This document shows positions 24,201-36,649 of a DNA stretch of 64,000 bases, in pieces; the first letter of the stretch is position 1, and each line of letters begins with the position of its first letter. Position numbers and translations under genes: made by a program. Source of the stretch: Poa pratensis. Lineage: Eukaryota; Streptophyta; Magnoliopsida; Poales; Poaceae. The notes under the pieces are model-generated. The model did no database searches, was not told where the DNA came from, and saw only the letters and a program-made list of their open reading frames with translations. The stretch is taken from positions 74,222,860 through 74,286,859 of the forward strand of contig CAMZMU010000027.1 of NCBI GenBank assembly GCA_947311845.1, written 5' to 3'.

Positions 24201-25684
24201 GCGGGGACACCGGAACGGCTGGGCCGTCGGAGACGTCGGGGACGGTCACGCAGCTTCCCACCGCGCCCAGGGACGGCCTCGGGCTGGAGGGGGGAGCCAC
24301 GGGCGTGGGGCTGCCGTGCTCGCGAGCTTCGGCCATTGTTCGAGCTCGAGCACGTCGAGCATCCCACGACGTCCTGGATATGCTAGGGAGTGGAGGGGAG
24401 TGAGGAGAGTGAGAGGAGTGCTCAGGTCATCCAAATGCAGCAGCGGAGGGGAGGAGCTCGGCTACTCCTTTTAAAGGCAGGGGAGGGGAGAACACGGGAA
24501 GCTCTCCTCCATGGCACTGTGTTGTCGGTGGAGTGGATAACGTCGGTGGAGAGGATAAGGGGAGGAGCCGGATCAGTAGTAGAGCACGAGGTTACACTGC
24601 AGCCGGAGATTAGGCAGAGGTTTAGGGCTAAGCGAGGTTTAGGTCACGCCAAAACGGGCGTCTAGGGTGCGACACGGCAGCATCGTTGCGTTCCGGCGAC
24701 TCGGAGCTCCAAACGCGATGGGGTTTTCACCACTGCACGCCAAATTCAAAACTCTACAACTTTGGTGACTAAAGTTTTTGCAAATTAGAAACTTGGTGCG
24801 ACTAGAACTTTTGAAAAACAGTACTGGTCCAAATGGAAAAAGGTTGTTTGGAGTAGCAAATGATTTTTGTTTTGACCAAGACTTCTCCCGGAGGTGTGGG
24901 CTCTCCTAGTGCTTGCATCTAGGTGTTCTCCTCCTACTACGAAAATCATTTGACTAGATTTTAAAAACATTTGAATTTTAGGGTAGAAACTTGGACAGAG
25001 GAAAAGTCAAATAGTTTCCTAACAAGGTACCAAATATTTTTGCATACCTGGGCTAAATACTGCCTAGGGGTCATCCCCTAATTTTTGTAGAATTTTTGGA
25101 GACATAAAAATAGGGGCTCCTTTGGGAATTGCAAATAGGCATGAAAAGAGCATTACAAAGGAAGTACCTCAAATATTGCTCAAATGAGGTTGGGACAGTG
25201 GAGTGAAATGTTCGGGAGGTGGATTCATGCATCTCCCCAAAATTGTAGAATTTTTGGATGAGTGGAAGGTGTCTGGATAATTTTCGGATTGAAACCGACA
25301 TAATAGGAAATAGGGTTTATCTTTGAAATATTGCATGGGACTAGGAAATATTATTTCGTGGAAGTGATCTCTATGTATGAGGGAACCATATGGTAGCTTG
25401 GTAGAATTTATTCCAAGCTAAGATTGCAGTGGGGGCTTTAGTAGGACATGCAGAAGGGTTTTTGAAATCTCCAGATGGAACAGATGTTTGACAGATAAAA
25501 CAAGGTCATGGAATTATGGTGGAGGTCGACAAAGATCGAGAATGGCTGGGAATTTTCTGAGAGAGCGAAACCAAAGTCAAATCAAAGACCAACGGGTTCG
25601 AAGAAAACATTTAGAAATCCGAAAAAGTTTTTCCGGCGTCCAAAAATAAATTTAAAATTTGGTCTAAATTTTCGGGGTGTTACA
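21265..25684 (-). repeat. 3' LTR of the LARD-like element
   Basis: It begins TGTAACACCCCGAAAATT (minus strand, 25684) and ends in GGGTGTCACA. The GC-rich stretch 23800-24480 creates long frames on both strands, which I do not accept as genes. A tandem pair of GGTGGCGGGAGACCCGGCC-like units lies near 22798-22910. Confidence 0.85.
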
Positions 25685-27363
25685 AACCTTCCCCCCTTAA
25701 AAAGAATCTCGTCCCGAGATTCGGAGACTTATAGAGATTCCCGGGGTTATAACAAGATATTTCTTGTACGGTTTTATATACCCCTATTCTCAAATCTTTT
25801 CAAAACTTTTTCTTCAAAATAGTAGAGTTCAAAACACTCAGGGGAATCCACACACAACAGGGTATTTCTCAAAACCAGACACTTTGCAAGCATAGCATTA
25901 CTATCAAACAATGACATGGCAGGGGCTCACATAATCACACAATATAGGATCTACCACCATGGTTATATAAACATAAGCTAGGGTTTTTGCTTAAATGATC
26001 ACACAAGGCAAGGCACACATAAACAACACAACCATGGCAAAAGCAAACAAGCATGTCTACAACCAAGCTAACATTCAACAAAACAGAGGGTAAACTTGGG
26101 TAAGTAATTACCCAAAAATTCTATAAACAAAAGGATTGGGATATGCTATCATATCCTCTCATCTAGGGTTTTATTTTGGAAAAACTATATATACACTTTC
26201 ATGCATACATAGGTTTTGAAAAAATTTAAGGTTTCTTTTAGAAGAAGGATGTTGGTGCCACCCAAAATGGGCTCACAAGCACCTATATTTTGAGGGGTAG
26301 GGCCACACCCCAAAATTCGTTTTTGCAAAGATTTTTCCCTATGGAATGACATAGATACGAGGGAAGAACTTTCGGGTATCTCCTTGCACTGAAGTAATTG
26401 TAGAGTTCTAGCTGGAGTAGAACTTACATCCTTCATTTCTGAAATTTTTCCACCGGCCATACTCCTTGTCTTGCAGCAAAGATAGCCTGGCTGGGGTACA
26501 AGCATATAGACAGCAGAATTTCTATTCTGAGAAAATATCATTTTAGAAAAATAGTCCTGCATTTTCACGGCCCAAAACAAACAATTGCAGCAGTATGGCA
26601 TAATCATTTCAACCATACCGTATAAGCAAACACACAACGGCTAACAAAACACTCCACAAAAATCCTTTTGTGCTCCAACGATGATGGGACACTCAACAAG
26701 CATATTCAAGCTTGTGATGGGGGTCATCGTGGAGGGCTTGGGCCCTTTCTTTAACATGAGTCCTCACAAGGTTCATATTGGGTGAGGAACCTTGCGTCGT
26801 TACATGTATGAGTTTTTCAAACCTATGCACGAGCCAACATTAAGTGAGCGGGACACCGTGGTTACAGTGTCTCCTTAAATACTTCCACTTAATAGTCAAA
26901 CTTGTGCAACACACACAAAATAATTCTCATACTAGAAAATAATATCATTCAAAGTTTGCATTAATTTTACAGGCGTGCATATGTGTCTGGGTTCACATAT
27001 ACCACTTCTGCTTTTATGTGATCTATCATTTCTTCAAAACTTTTCAACTGAAGAAGAGGACATGGTATTCTGTCACATGTCAACCAAGTGGTTAACAAGG
27101 GAATCAGAACATCAAGTTTTTCACAGGGCTAACCTAAGAACAACTTAACCGCGGACAGAACAAACATGCAGCACAAGAAAACACAAGGGGTTACAAACAA
27201 CCTCACAAATTCTCACCTACCAACTTAGAATTCCTCACTTGGTGGGGACTTGGTCTGGGCGTCCACTTTGTTGCCTTCTGGATCTTGCGGTTTTGATCCT
27301 ACGCAAAGCTTGGTATCCACTGGGCTCTTGTCAGTGGGCTGCGGGACTCGGGCAAGGGCTTGC

Positions 27364-27831
27364 CTATTTAGAATGGCATTCCTCCAAGTGGTAGGCAAGA
27401 ATGCTCTCCAAGGCGGTGGTGTAGGCTTCGAGGTGGGACAAGGTTGAATTGAGCATCACTTCGATGCTTACCCTGGGATTGCTGGGGCTTGCAAGGGATC
27501 TTGGCGGAAAAAAGCGAGGCGCGGGAGGTTCCATCGCGGCTTCAAAGTACCGCAGACGAGCGAGACATTTCCAAGCTGCAACTTGGAGAGCCATCTCAGG
27601 GGAATCCACGAAGTGGCTTTGAATCACATATGGCGCCACGCTTCCTAAGGCACTCATGGCGACATACACATCGGCATGATACTCGCTCACGCAGTAGGAG
27701 AGGTTAGACCGATATACATGGTACACCGGCCGAGAAACACAACCAAGAATGTCGCGAGCAGCTTCCCACAACAGAGGTGGAAAATCGGGGCGAAACTCAG
27801 CGGTGGTCTCGAAAACAAGGGTAGGTTCCAT
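27364..27831 (-). CDS. Unidentified 155-residue protein in the LARD interior
   Basis: This is the only long frame in the interior of the element. It has an ATG start, about 350 bases downstream of the primer binding site, and the usual stop. I do not recognise a family. The central part has a beta-strand-like segment (EYHADVYVAM), another (PYVIQSHFVD), then a helix with the spacing ALQVAAWKCLARLRY. This recalls the second half of a double-stranded RNA-binding domain, in which a helix with AA...L..L ends the fold. That reading is inference. No zinc knuckle, protease or polymerase motif is present. Its intact state in an element without gag and pol is notable. Confidence 0.5.
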   Translation of the reverse strand: MEPTLVFETTAEFRPDFPPLLWEAARDILGCVSRPVYHVYRSNLSYCVSEYHADVYVAMSALGSVAPYVIQSHFVDSPEMALQVAAWKCLARLRYFEAAMEPPAPRFFPPRSLASPSNPRVSIEVMLNSTLSHLEAYTTALESILAYHLEECHSK

Positions 27832-28184
27832 CTACAACTCAAGCTAAGGTACTTGGGAGAGAGGAGAGCGCAAGATTCCTGAGCGGGATCTGCTTCAAGA
27901 GAGTTGGGTTGCAAAGGATGGCAAGCGAGTGTGGGATTTTATAGGTAGCCAGGACTTGGGTCTCATACTAATGGGTAGTGTCGATTCCTTCTCATGGAAG
28001 AAACCGGCAAGCCTCACTCGGGGATTGGGACAAGTCCTACTGCACCATACTGTTGACCAACAAAAGCCATGCCGGTAAGGCGGAGATGGGTCAAATCCAT
28101 CGGGCTCCTTGTCAGGCAAAAGTAAGGCTGGGCTTTCCATGCTAGGGTAGTCTACAGCCAGCCTGGTGCTCTGATACCATGCTC

Positions 28185-31100
28185 TGTGACACCCCTCCCT
28201 GGCACATATCACCAGAGAGGCAGTCGTCCCGTGCGCCATCCCAAGATAACTGGCCGCACGTCACAACAGTGTAACATAATGGAAATCATTACACAATCAG
28301 GCACATCAGTGCTACAAATGGTTTACAAGGCCATCAAGGAATGATGAAATATCAATCCCAGCATGGCACGACACAGAGTTTTAACTGGCAGCGGAAGACA
28401 TATGAGAGGCTACGGCTTCGAGCGGCTCCACTCCACAGGTTCTGTCTGGGCTACTGATCCTAGCACGCTCTTGCTCCATGTCCTTGCTAAGGTAGAAGAT
28501 GAATCCTCGCCGAAATCTGGCCACAATCACAAGGCTCGTGAGTACATTTGTATGCACTCAGCAAGAATCGCCACTCACCACAAACAATCCAACAATCATG
28601 CAACAAGATATACATTGGAAATAAAATCCTACAACATGGCAAGGGTCTACTCAAGATAGACCAATATGATAACATAAGGGTAGCATGGCATCACAAGCAA
28701 AACATGGCATAAGCAAACAACAAGAGTATCACCAGTACAGAGTCCAAGCCAGGCGGGGTTGGATCGTATACCGGCAATCAAATAAAGAGATTACCTGTGA
28801 TGAGTACACGAGTGTACCAGTTGGTACCAAATCTTATAATTACTCCTGCCAACACAATCAGGCTTCCAAGCCTCTAGCCAACTCTGGCTATCACTCCAGC
28901 CAACTCTGGCTATCAATCCAGCCAACTCTGGCTATCTCCCGGGGCATGCACGGTTGATGTTGGCTCTGGCCTAACTATAGGCTTCCAACGCATCACACCG
29001 CCATCCCATTCACCTCACAAGTAACATTCCTTGCATCATCTTATTGTTCATTTAGTGAAATCAGGTTGTTCATCTTTCTTTCAAACAAGCCTTAGGTTTA
29101 ACCTCCTGACACGACACGGACACACAGTGTGACCGACACTGAACTGTTGTTCCATAACCTTGGAACGAGGCTAGACATCCAGATTTGACACTCTCGAGAG
29201 GTTGCAGATACCACCCATCTAAGTGCACCACGCCCAGCCGGTACTTTAGGATATCATCCTTAAGGCGAACTCAGCAAGATACACTCACCTGACCATTCAC
29301 GCTACCAAGACACTCCCTGTATAGCCACCAACATAACTCTATGCCTTATGCAGAAGTGAATCCGGCACGTCCCCAACCCATGAGCGACGCCTAGCTCCGG
29401 AACCTTCGCGAGACTAGCCCCGACCAACTATGATACCGACTAGACTTGCCAAAATGGTAGCATCAAAGGAGGCTCAATAAGTTACGTAGGTCAAGGCCCG
29501 CCCATATGAGCGACAGTGGCAGTGCTTTCGATGTTCAGATTAGTGGCACCGTGGACTGACCCTATCGTTGTTTGGAGGGGTGTTTCATTTAATCAAGTTC
29601 CATCATTCACAAGTCCAAACAAAGAGGATTAGTCGAACACAACAATCACAATATCATAATAATATATCATCAAACAATAAGACAATAGCAACATGATATT
29701 TCAAGCCATCGTTTGTTTGTATTGACCGGGTGACTACGGCGGCGATACCACCGACCAGTGCCATCACAGATCAATACAAAAGGTAGCACAAGTTGTTAGC
29801 GTCGATCGGGTGACTACGGCGGCGATACCACCGACCAGCGCCATCACAGATTAACTACCAGTTTTAGTTGGGCATGTAGTCTCCAAAAAATGAACCGAAA
29901 AGAACTCATAAGAAAGAAAGCATCCATTCCACTCAAGGATTAACCCGGCGTGGTGTCAGCAATCTTGGCAAAAGAACCAAATAGAAAGCAAATGTCCCAA
30001 GCATCGCAGTCCAGGTGGGCTTACGCCAACCATGTTTGACGGAGGGAGAAGAAGCAAATAACTCTTTTGGCAAATGCCCCCAACTCCGAGGATCATAAGA
30101 CGACATTCGGCCGCTCCTCACCTCGGTGAAGGAGAAGAAGCAAACACTCATAGGAACGCATGTTTCATAGTTGTTTATTTAGAGGGTTCGACAAAGCCAC
30201 GCAAGTGCGGGGCGCACAAATAATTCACACGTCATTCTAATGCACACATGGATGAATAATGGAACATGGCAGGAGCAATATTCCAAGTAACATACAGAAC
30301 ACAACTATAACAGACCGACATAACATATACCGAACGCAGACAGGTATAAACACTTGGCATGGCAATAAGCAAATAACAAACAACGTTGCGGGACTGCTCA
30401 TAGCAAGGGGTTAGCTTGCCTCTGAAGATCGACACCATTTGGCTCAGTGATCACGGACGCGTCACGGGTCAGGGTTCCGGTCTGCCGGTACCGCGGTATA
30501 CACCTAAGCAGGCATACAAGGGTACTGAGCATACAAGTATTTTACAAAAAATGTAAAACTGATACTACTAGACAGAGCTTCTCAAACTAGGAATTTACAA
30601 ATTTGAATCACCTCAATCGGAGTTACGGTTTGAGAGAAACGAGCGAGCGAAGGATAGCTATCCGCTGCTCACTGGAAAAAAAAAACAGAGCGGGCTGGCT
30701 TCTGAACTGGGCTGGGCTGGTCGCGCACTCCTCTGAAATACGTCTTCGCGCTGGGAAAGCGTAACGCGCCGGTTACGCGTCCACTTAAGTGACGTGGCGG
30801 CTGGGCCAGGCAGGGCCCGCCTGTCGGCGTCACTGGCGAGCCACGCTGGCGCCACGCTGGCCTCCTTCTTCTTCCCGCGTGAAGAGCTCGGGAGGGCCTG
30901 CGCAGCACGGCCGGCTCGGCCGTTGATCGTCGCCGTCGCTCCGGTGGGCGCCCATGGCCACCGAGGGGAAGGGTAGGAGCGCCCCGCCGCGGCGCGTCCG
31001 AGGACGGAGACCACGGCCACGGGGAGGTAGGGGAAGGCGACGCCCCGGTGCTCGTCCAGCGAGCTCGCCGCCGGCAGGCGAAGATGGTGTCATGGCTACG

Positions 31101-32752
31101 GCGCACCATTTTGCGAACCGGTTGCACTGGAAGAACCCGGAGATCAAGTGGTGTCTCCCCTCCCTTTTAATTGACGAACGAAGCTCAGACTAGCTCGCGG
31201 TGATCCGAGGATCCGCGGCCACGATTCTGGCCAACACGGTCGAACTTGAGCTCCAATCGCCAGCTAACTGTGCAGAGAGGTCCAGGGGAGGGAGAGGGGA
31301 AGGTGTGGTGTGCTTGGGGGCTGCAGGGGGGCTTTTTATAGGGCTGGAGGGGCGGCCACCATGATAGGCACAGCGAGGAAGCGGGGTGAGGGGTCCGGGC
31401 TGCGGTGGTGACACGGCGAGCATCTCGTTGATGGTGTAGATGCGGCGCGTCGCCGAGCGTGTGGCGCACTCGTCCATAGTGGCGAGATGGGGACGGGTCG
31501 GGGGTTCCTGTGGTGACACCGTGGGTGCGGCGCGTCGGCTAGCCGGTGGCGGCGCGCTGGAGAGGGGGATCTAGCGCCGCGTGGCCTCTCGGGGCCTGGC
31601 CATGGCTCTTCTCACCGGAGCCAGGTGCAGCGAGGGGGAGGGGGGGGGGGGGGCCTGGACACGGCGTGGCTACGCGGGGCAGCGACCAAGGGGAGAGGAC
31701 AGGGAGACGCCGGTGTGCACGTCTGGGCGGCCAGAGCGCGCCACGGGCGGCATCACCACGTTCCCGACGAACAAAAGCTCCAAACGCAAAACTAAAAGTA
31801 CTACGGTGTCCACAAGATCACAACAACCACATCCAAACAAGAAACAATCAAAGAACTTAAACTTTGCAGAACAAGATTTTTGGAAAAGTGAAAACACCAA
31901 AGGTGTTCGATGAAATGTTAGGGGCCTTGCCCATCTCAGAAAAATTCCCAAAAATTAGGCACGGGTTGTTTTGGTCAGGGGAGAGTGTCTATGGAGTTTG
32001 AGGTCAATTGGACAATGGGAAATTGGTTTCCCATAAGATGGCAAAAAATGACCATAATGGCATGATTTAGGGAAAAGGGATTTCTACAATTCCCCTTGGG
32101 GTGGCCTTCTGGTTAGGGATGTCTAGGGATCATGTGGTCAATCTGTTAAAGTATCATGGTCATTGGAGTTTTCTAGATCTAGGTTTTATTGAAGAACTCA
32201 AAATGGCATTAATTTGGGCTTACAAAGGAAGTGGTATAAATATTGCTCAAATGGGTTTGCCTCCAAAAGATGAAATGCAGGAAATGCCATAATATTCATC
32301 CCCTGAATTTATCAGAATTATTGGACGTGCCTAGCTTGGTTAAAACATTTCTGGATCAGAAATGGCAGTTTTGAAATTATTGCCTAACTTGGAAATATTG
32401 CATTGGAGTATGCCATATTTTTGCATGGATGGCCTTTATATGGACATGGGGTCCTCTAGTATTTTTGGTGGAATTTTTAGAGCTATGGAAATGGGCTTTC
32501 CTTCTGTAGGTGGAGAAATTTGTTTAAGTTGTCCGATAATTAGGGCTAGGGTTTCCGTGAGAAAACCTAAGCACCAAAAATTATCAGGGTGATGGAATGG
32601 TTCATGGATTTCTGGGAAATTCTTGAGAAAGAAATTTCCAAGTCAAATCATCCTCAAAAGATTTGAAGAAATATTTGGGGGTAAGAGGAAAAAGTTTTTC
32701 AGGTGTCGGGAAAACACCACTAAAATTAGGTACGGATTTTTGGGGTGTTACA
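28185..32752 (-). repeat. 5' LTR of the LARD-like element
   Basis: It begins TGTAACACCCCAAAAATCCG (minus strand, 32752) and ends in GGGTGTCACA. The part next to the primer site is nearly identical to the 3' LTR, but the other end is not alignable by eye. Internal tandem repeats: three units of CCAGCCAACTCTGGCTATC near 28875-28936, and two roughly 85-bp units around 29744-29850. A 14-G run lies at 31640-31653. Confidence 0.85.
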
Positions 32753-35700
32753 GTCATCCAGCATGCATCTGTGTCTAAATAGTCCACCTTCAGGTTAGCA
32801 TCCGCACCCTTCCAGTATTAAGTTGCAAGCAACAGACAATTGCATTAAGTATGGTGCATAATGTAAACAACACTAATATCCTTAGACAAAGCATTGCTGT
32901 TTTACCCCTAGTAGCAACAGCACATCCACAACCTTAGAACTTTCTGTCACTGTCCCAGATTAAATGGAGGCATGAACCCACTATCTAGCATAAATACTCC
33001 CTCTTGGAGTTACAAGCATAAACTTGGCCAAAGCCTACACTAATAACGGAGAGCATGCAAGATCATAAACAACACATATATGATAGATCAATAATCAACT
33101 TGACATAGTATTCAATATCCATCGGATCCCAACAAACACAACATGTAGCATTACAATAAGATGATCTTGATCATGATAGGCAGCTCACAAGATCTAAACA
33201 TGATGGCACAAAAGGAGAAGACAACCATCTAGCTACTGCTATGGACCCGTAGTCCAGGGATGAACTACTCACGCATCACTCCGGAGGCAGGCATGGCGAT
33301 GTAGAGCCCTCCGGTGATGATTCCCCTCTCCGGCAGGGTGCCGGAGGAGAACTTCTGAACCCCCCGAGTTAGGGTTGACGGCGGCGGCAGCGGATGTTTT
33401 CTGGAATAATGGCTCGGTGTTTTAGGGTTTTCGCGTCTGGGGAATATAGGCGAAGGGGCAACGTCGGTGGAGGCGCGGGGCCCGCTCCCCATAGGGTGGC
33501 GCGGCAGGGGGCCCACCCGCCGCCATGTGGGGAGGGCGCCCTGCTGCCCCCCTTCGTCTCTCCTTCGGACTTCTGGAACGTGTCGGAAAAATAGGCATCT
33601 GGGATTTTGTTTCGTCCGATTCCGGATATTTCCAGAACAGCTTTTCTGAAACCAAAAACAGCAGAAAACAGGAACTGGCACTGTGGCATCTTGTTAATAG
33701 GTTAGTCCAGAAAATGCATAAAAATGCTATGAAGTGTGAATAAAACATGTAGCTATTGGTATAAAACTAGCATGGAACATAAGAAATTATAGATACGTTG
33801 GAGACGTATCAAGCATCCCCAAGCTTAGTTCTACTCGTCCTCGAGTAGGTAAACGATAACAACAATAATTTCTGAAGTGACATGCTACCAACATAATCTT
33901 GATCAATAATATTGTAAAGCATATGAGCTGAGATCAAATCATTCAAAGCAAAAGTCTATAATTGATATAAAGACAACAAAACAAGTTAGTTAAACAAGCT
34001 AAAAGTTTTCATGAATGATTGCTTTAAAGACATGAAACCGTACAAGGTTCATTAAAGATGTGTTAAGTATCCAATGTAGGAGTTCTATCCTTCAATTCCA
34101 AGCATCAAGTAATCTTTCACAACAAAGAGGATTCAGCCAAGTAAAAATAAACATGAACATCATGAATCAACTGTTTCGAAGTCTACTCAACCGGTGAGCG
34201 TAAGCATTTGGTTTTGGCACCAGGATGTTATGGCTAAAGAACATTGATGGGGGTTTGGAAGGCCAAAGGAAGAAAGTCTCACAAAGCTATAAGTGATCAT
34301 TAGACAAGAGGAAGTCTTATAATCGAAGCTATGTAAGGAGTAGTGATTGCCATGCAACGGATGCACATAGAGCTATATGTGTATGAAAGCTCTCCAATGG
34401 AACTAGTGGGGGTGCATCCAACTTGGTTGCTCATGAAGACCTAGAGCATTTTGAGGAAGCTCATCATTGGAATATACAACCCAAGTTCTATAGTGTAAAT
34501 TCCCCACATAGTTATACTAGTAAACATGAAAACTCTCTCACATGGAGTATAGGTGCTAAACATGAGCACAAATGATGACTATGAATAATGCAGGTGCTTC
34601 AACATGAGCACAAGTGTGGATAAAGGATAGTAATGTTGCCCCCTTTTTCTTTATTCTTTTTTTCTTTTTTTTTTTTTTTTTTTTTCTTTTTCTGTTTCTC
34701 TTTTCGATGGCCTCCATGGCTCTTTTCACTTTCAGGGGCAACACTCTAATATGACAATACACTTTTTGTTACAAATAACTCACAACGAACTAAAACATGA
34801 TGTATGAAACTGTATGCCTCTGCCAGTGTAGCAGGATATGCAATGATCTAGCGTAACATGGGTAAACCGCACATCAGCTGTATAGAATCATGCAAAGCAA
34901 TATGTATATGATGAATGACAGCAAGTCATGTAATGTAAGATGGAAGTTGCATGGCAATATATCTCGGAACAGCTATGGAAATGCTGTAGTAGGTAGGTAT
35001 GGTGGCTGTTTTGAGGAAGATGTATGGGTTTATGTGTAGGAGAACAAGAGAAAGTTCTCCCACGGGTTTGGATGTACTGGCGAAGTATGCACAACTCTCA
35101 ATGTGAGCAGAAGGCAATGCACAGCACCGAAGAGGCTAGCAAATATGGATGGTGGAAGTGCCAAAAACCGTAGCTCAACATTAGTCAAAAAGAACTCACA
35201 AGCTTATTGCAAACATCTAGCAGGTTCAACATTAAGAACATGATTAAAGTTTACTCCAAGAAGGGCCGTTCACGGCGGTACAAGTACCCCGTTAGATCCC
35301 TCGACCTTCAGCACAACTTAGTTATTACGAATCACTTTTAGACATGGAAAGCTATCAAGTCCAACTACACCTTCAACAATTTAAATAGAGTTTGTAGTAC
35401 GGTACAAGCTTAAAGACAACTATCCACTAATAATTTTAACTTAATTAACCAGCAAGCTTTACCATCTAAATACCTCAAAACATTTGCAAAGAATCAAGTC
35501 ATCAAAGTTCAATGATCTACAAGACTATGCAAGTTATTACTATACCACTACCACATGCAGCATTTTCTGAACCAACACATCAACCAAGCAACTAAACAAA
35601 ACTCTCCAAAGATTTACAAATGAAACAAGAGAGTACTACTCCTCAAGAATTAACAGCTCTAAAAGAGATGCATGAAAAACAGGAGCTAAAAGCATAGCAG

Positions 35701-36649
35701 TAGCTAGATAAGAATACTCAAAAGATATAAGTGAAGAATATGAGTATTCACATGAAAAAGCGGAGCGTGTCTCTCTCCCACACAAGAATGCTAGGATCCA
35801 ACTTTATTCAGAAAATAAAAACAACAAAAAAATAAAAGCACACAGACGCTCCAAGTAAAATACATAAAATGTGGAAGAATTAAAATATAGTTTCACTAGA
35901 GATGACCTGATAAATTGTTGATGAAGAAGGGGATGCCTTGGGCATCCCCAAGCTTAGACGCTTGAGTCTTCTTGAATATTGCAGGGATGACCCACGGGGG
36001 CATCCCCAAGCTTAGGCTTTTCACTCTTCTTGATCACATCATATCATCCTTCTCTCTTGCTCCTTGAAAACTTCCGCCACACCAAACTCAGTAACTCGTT
36101 AGAGGGTTAGTGCATAATCAAAAATTCTCATATTCTACTGTGACACAATCATTACCAAAGCTTCTGGACATTACTTACAGCCACTGATGTTTAATGGAGC
36201 AAAGAAATCCAATCAAACATAGTAAAAGAGGCAATGCAAAATAAAAGGCAGAATCTGTCAAAAACAGAACAGTCTGGAAAGACGAATTTTTTCGAGGCAC
36301 TTAACTTGCTCAGATGGAAGAACCCAAACTAATGAAAGTTGCGTACATATATAAGGATCATGCGTGATTTTTTCAGAATTTTTCGAATTTTCTGTAGCGC
36401 ATACAGCTCAAAACGGTGGACAGCAAAAATCTGTCACTGCGCAGAAATCCAATTTTAGCAACAACTTTCAACTAGAGACTTTACTTGGCACAACAATGCA
36501 ATAAAATAAAGATACAAAGGAGTTGCTACAGAAGTAAACAGCACCTTGACTCAAAATAAAATAAAATGACAGAAAATAAAAGATGGGTTGTCTCCCACAA
36601 GCGCTTTTCTTTAACGCCTTTCAGCTTGGCATAGTGATTTTTATGATGC

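Larger units (their letters stand above)
21265..32752 (-). mobile_element. LARD-like LTR retrotransposon, no gag or pol
   Basis: Two very long LTRs (21265-25684 and 28185-32752) enclose only 2.5 kb. On the minus strand the 5' LTR is followed after 5 bases by TGGTATCAGAGC (28168-28179), the tRNA-iMet binding site. The 3' LTR is preceded by a purine tract (complement of CCTTCCCCCCTT, 25687-25698). LTRs near 4.5 kb with a short interior match the LARD class described from Triticeae. No target duplication is found: the 5 bases outside are GCCTA on the left and GTCAT on the right. Confidence 0.85.

Noticed and set aside
23710..24474. Overlapping frames of around 200 codons on both strands, proline- and arginine-rich.
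   Set aside because: They lie inside the LTR of the LARD-like element, in a GC-rich stretch that differs in the other LTR. No domain is visible.
30658..31519. Similar frames in the other LARD LTR.
   Set aside because: Same reason: GC-rich LTR sequence, no conservation of the protein between the two LTRs.
34556..34762. A minus-strand frame with a polylysine run.
   Set aside because: The lysines come from a poly(T) tract of about 25 bases in the noncoding 3' interior of a retroelement.
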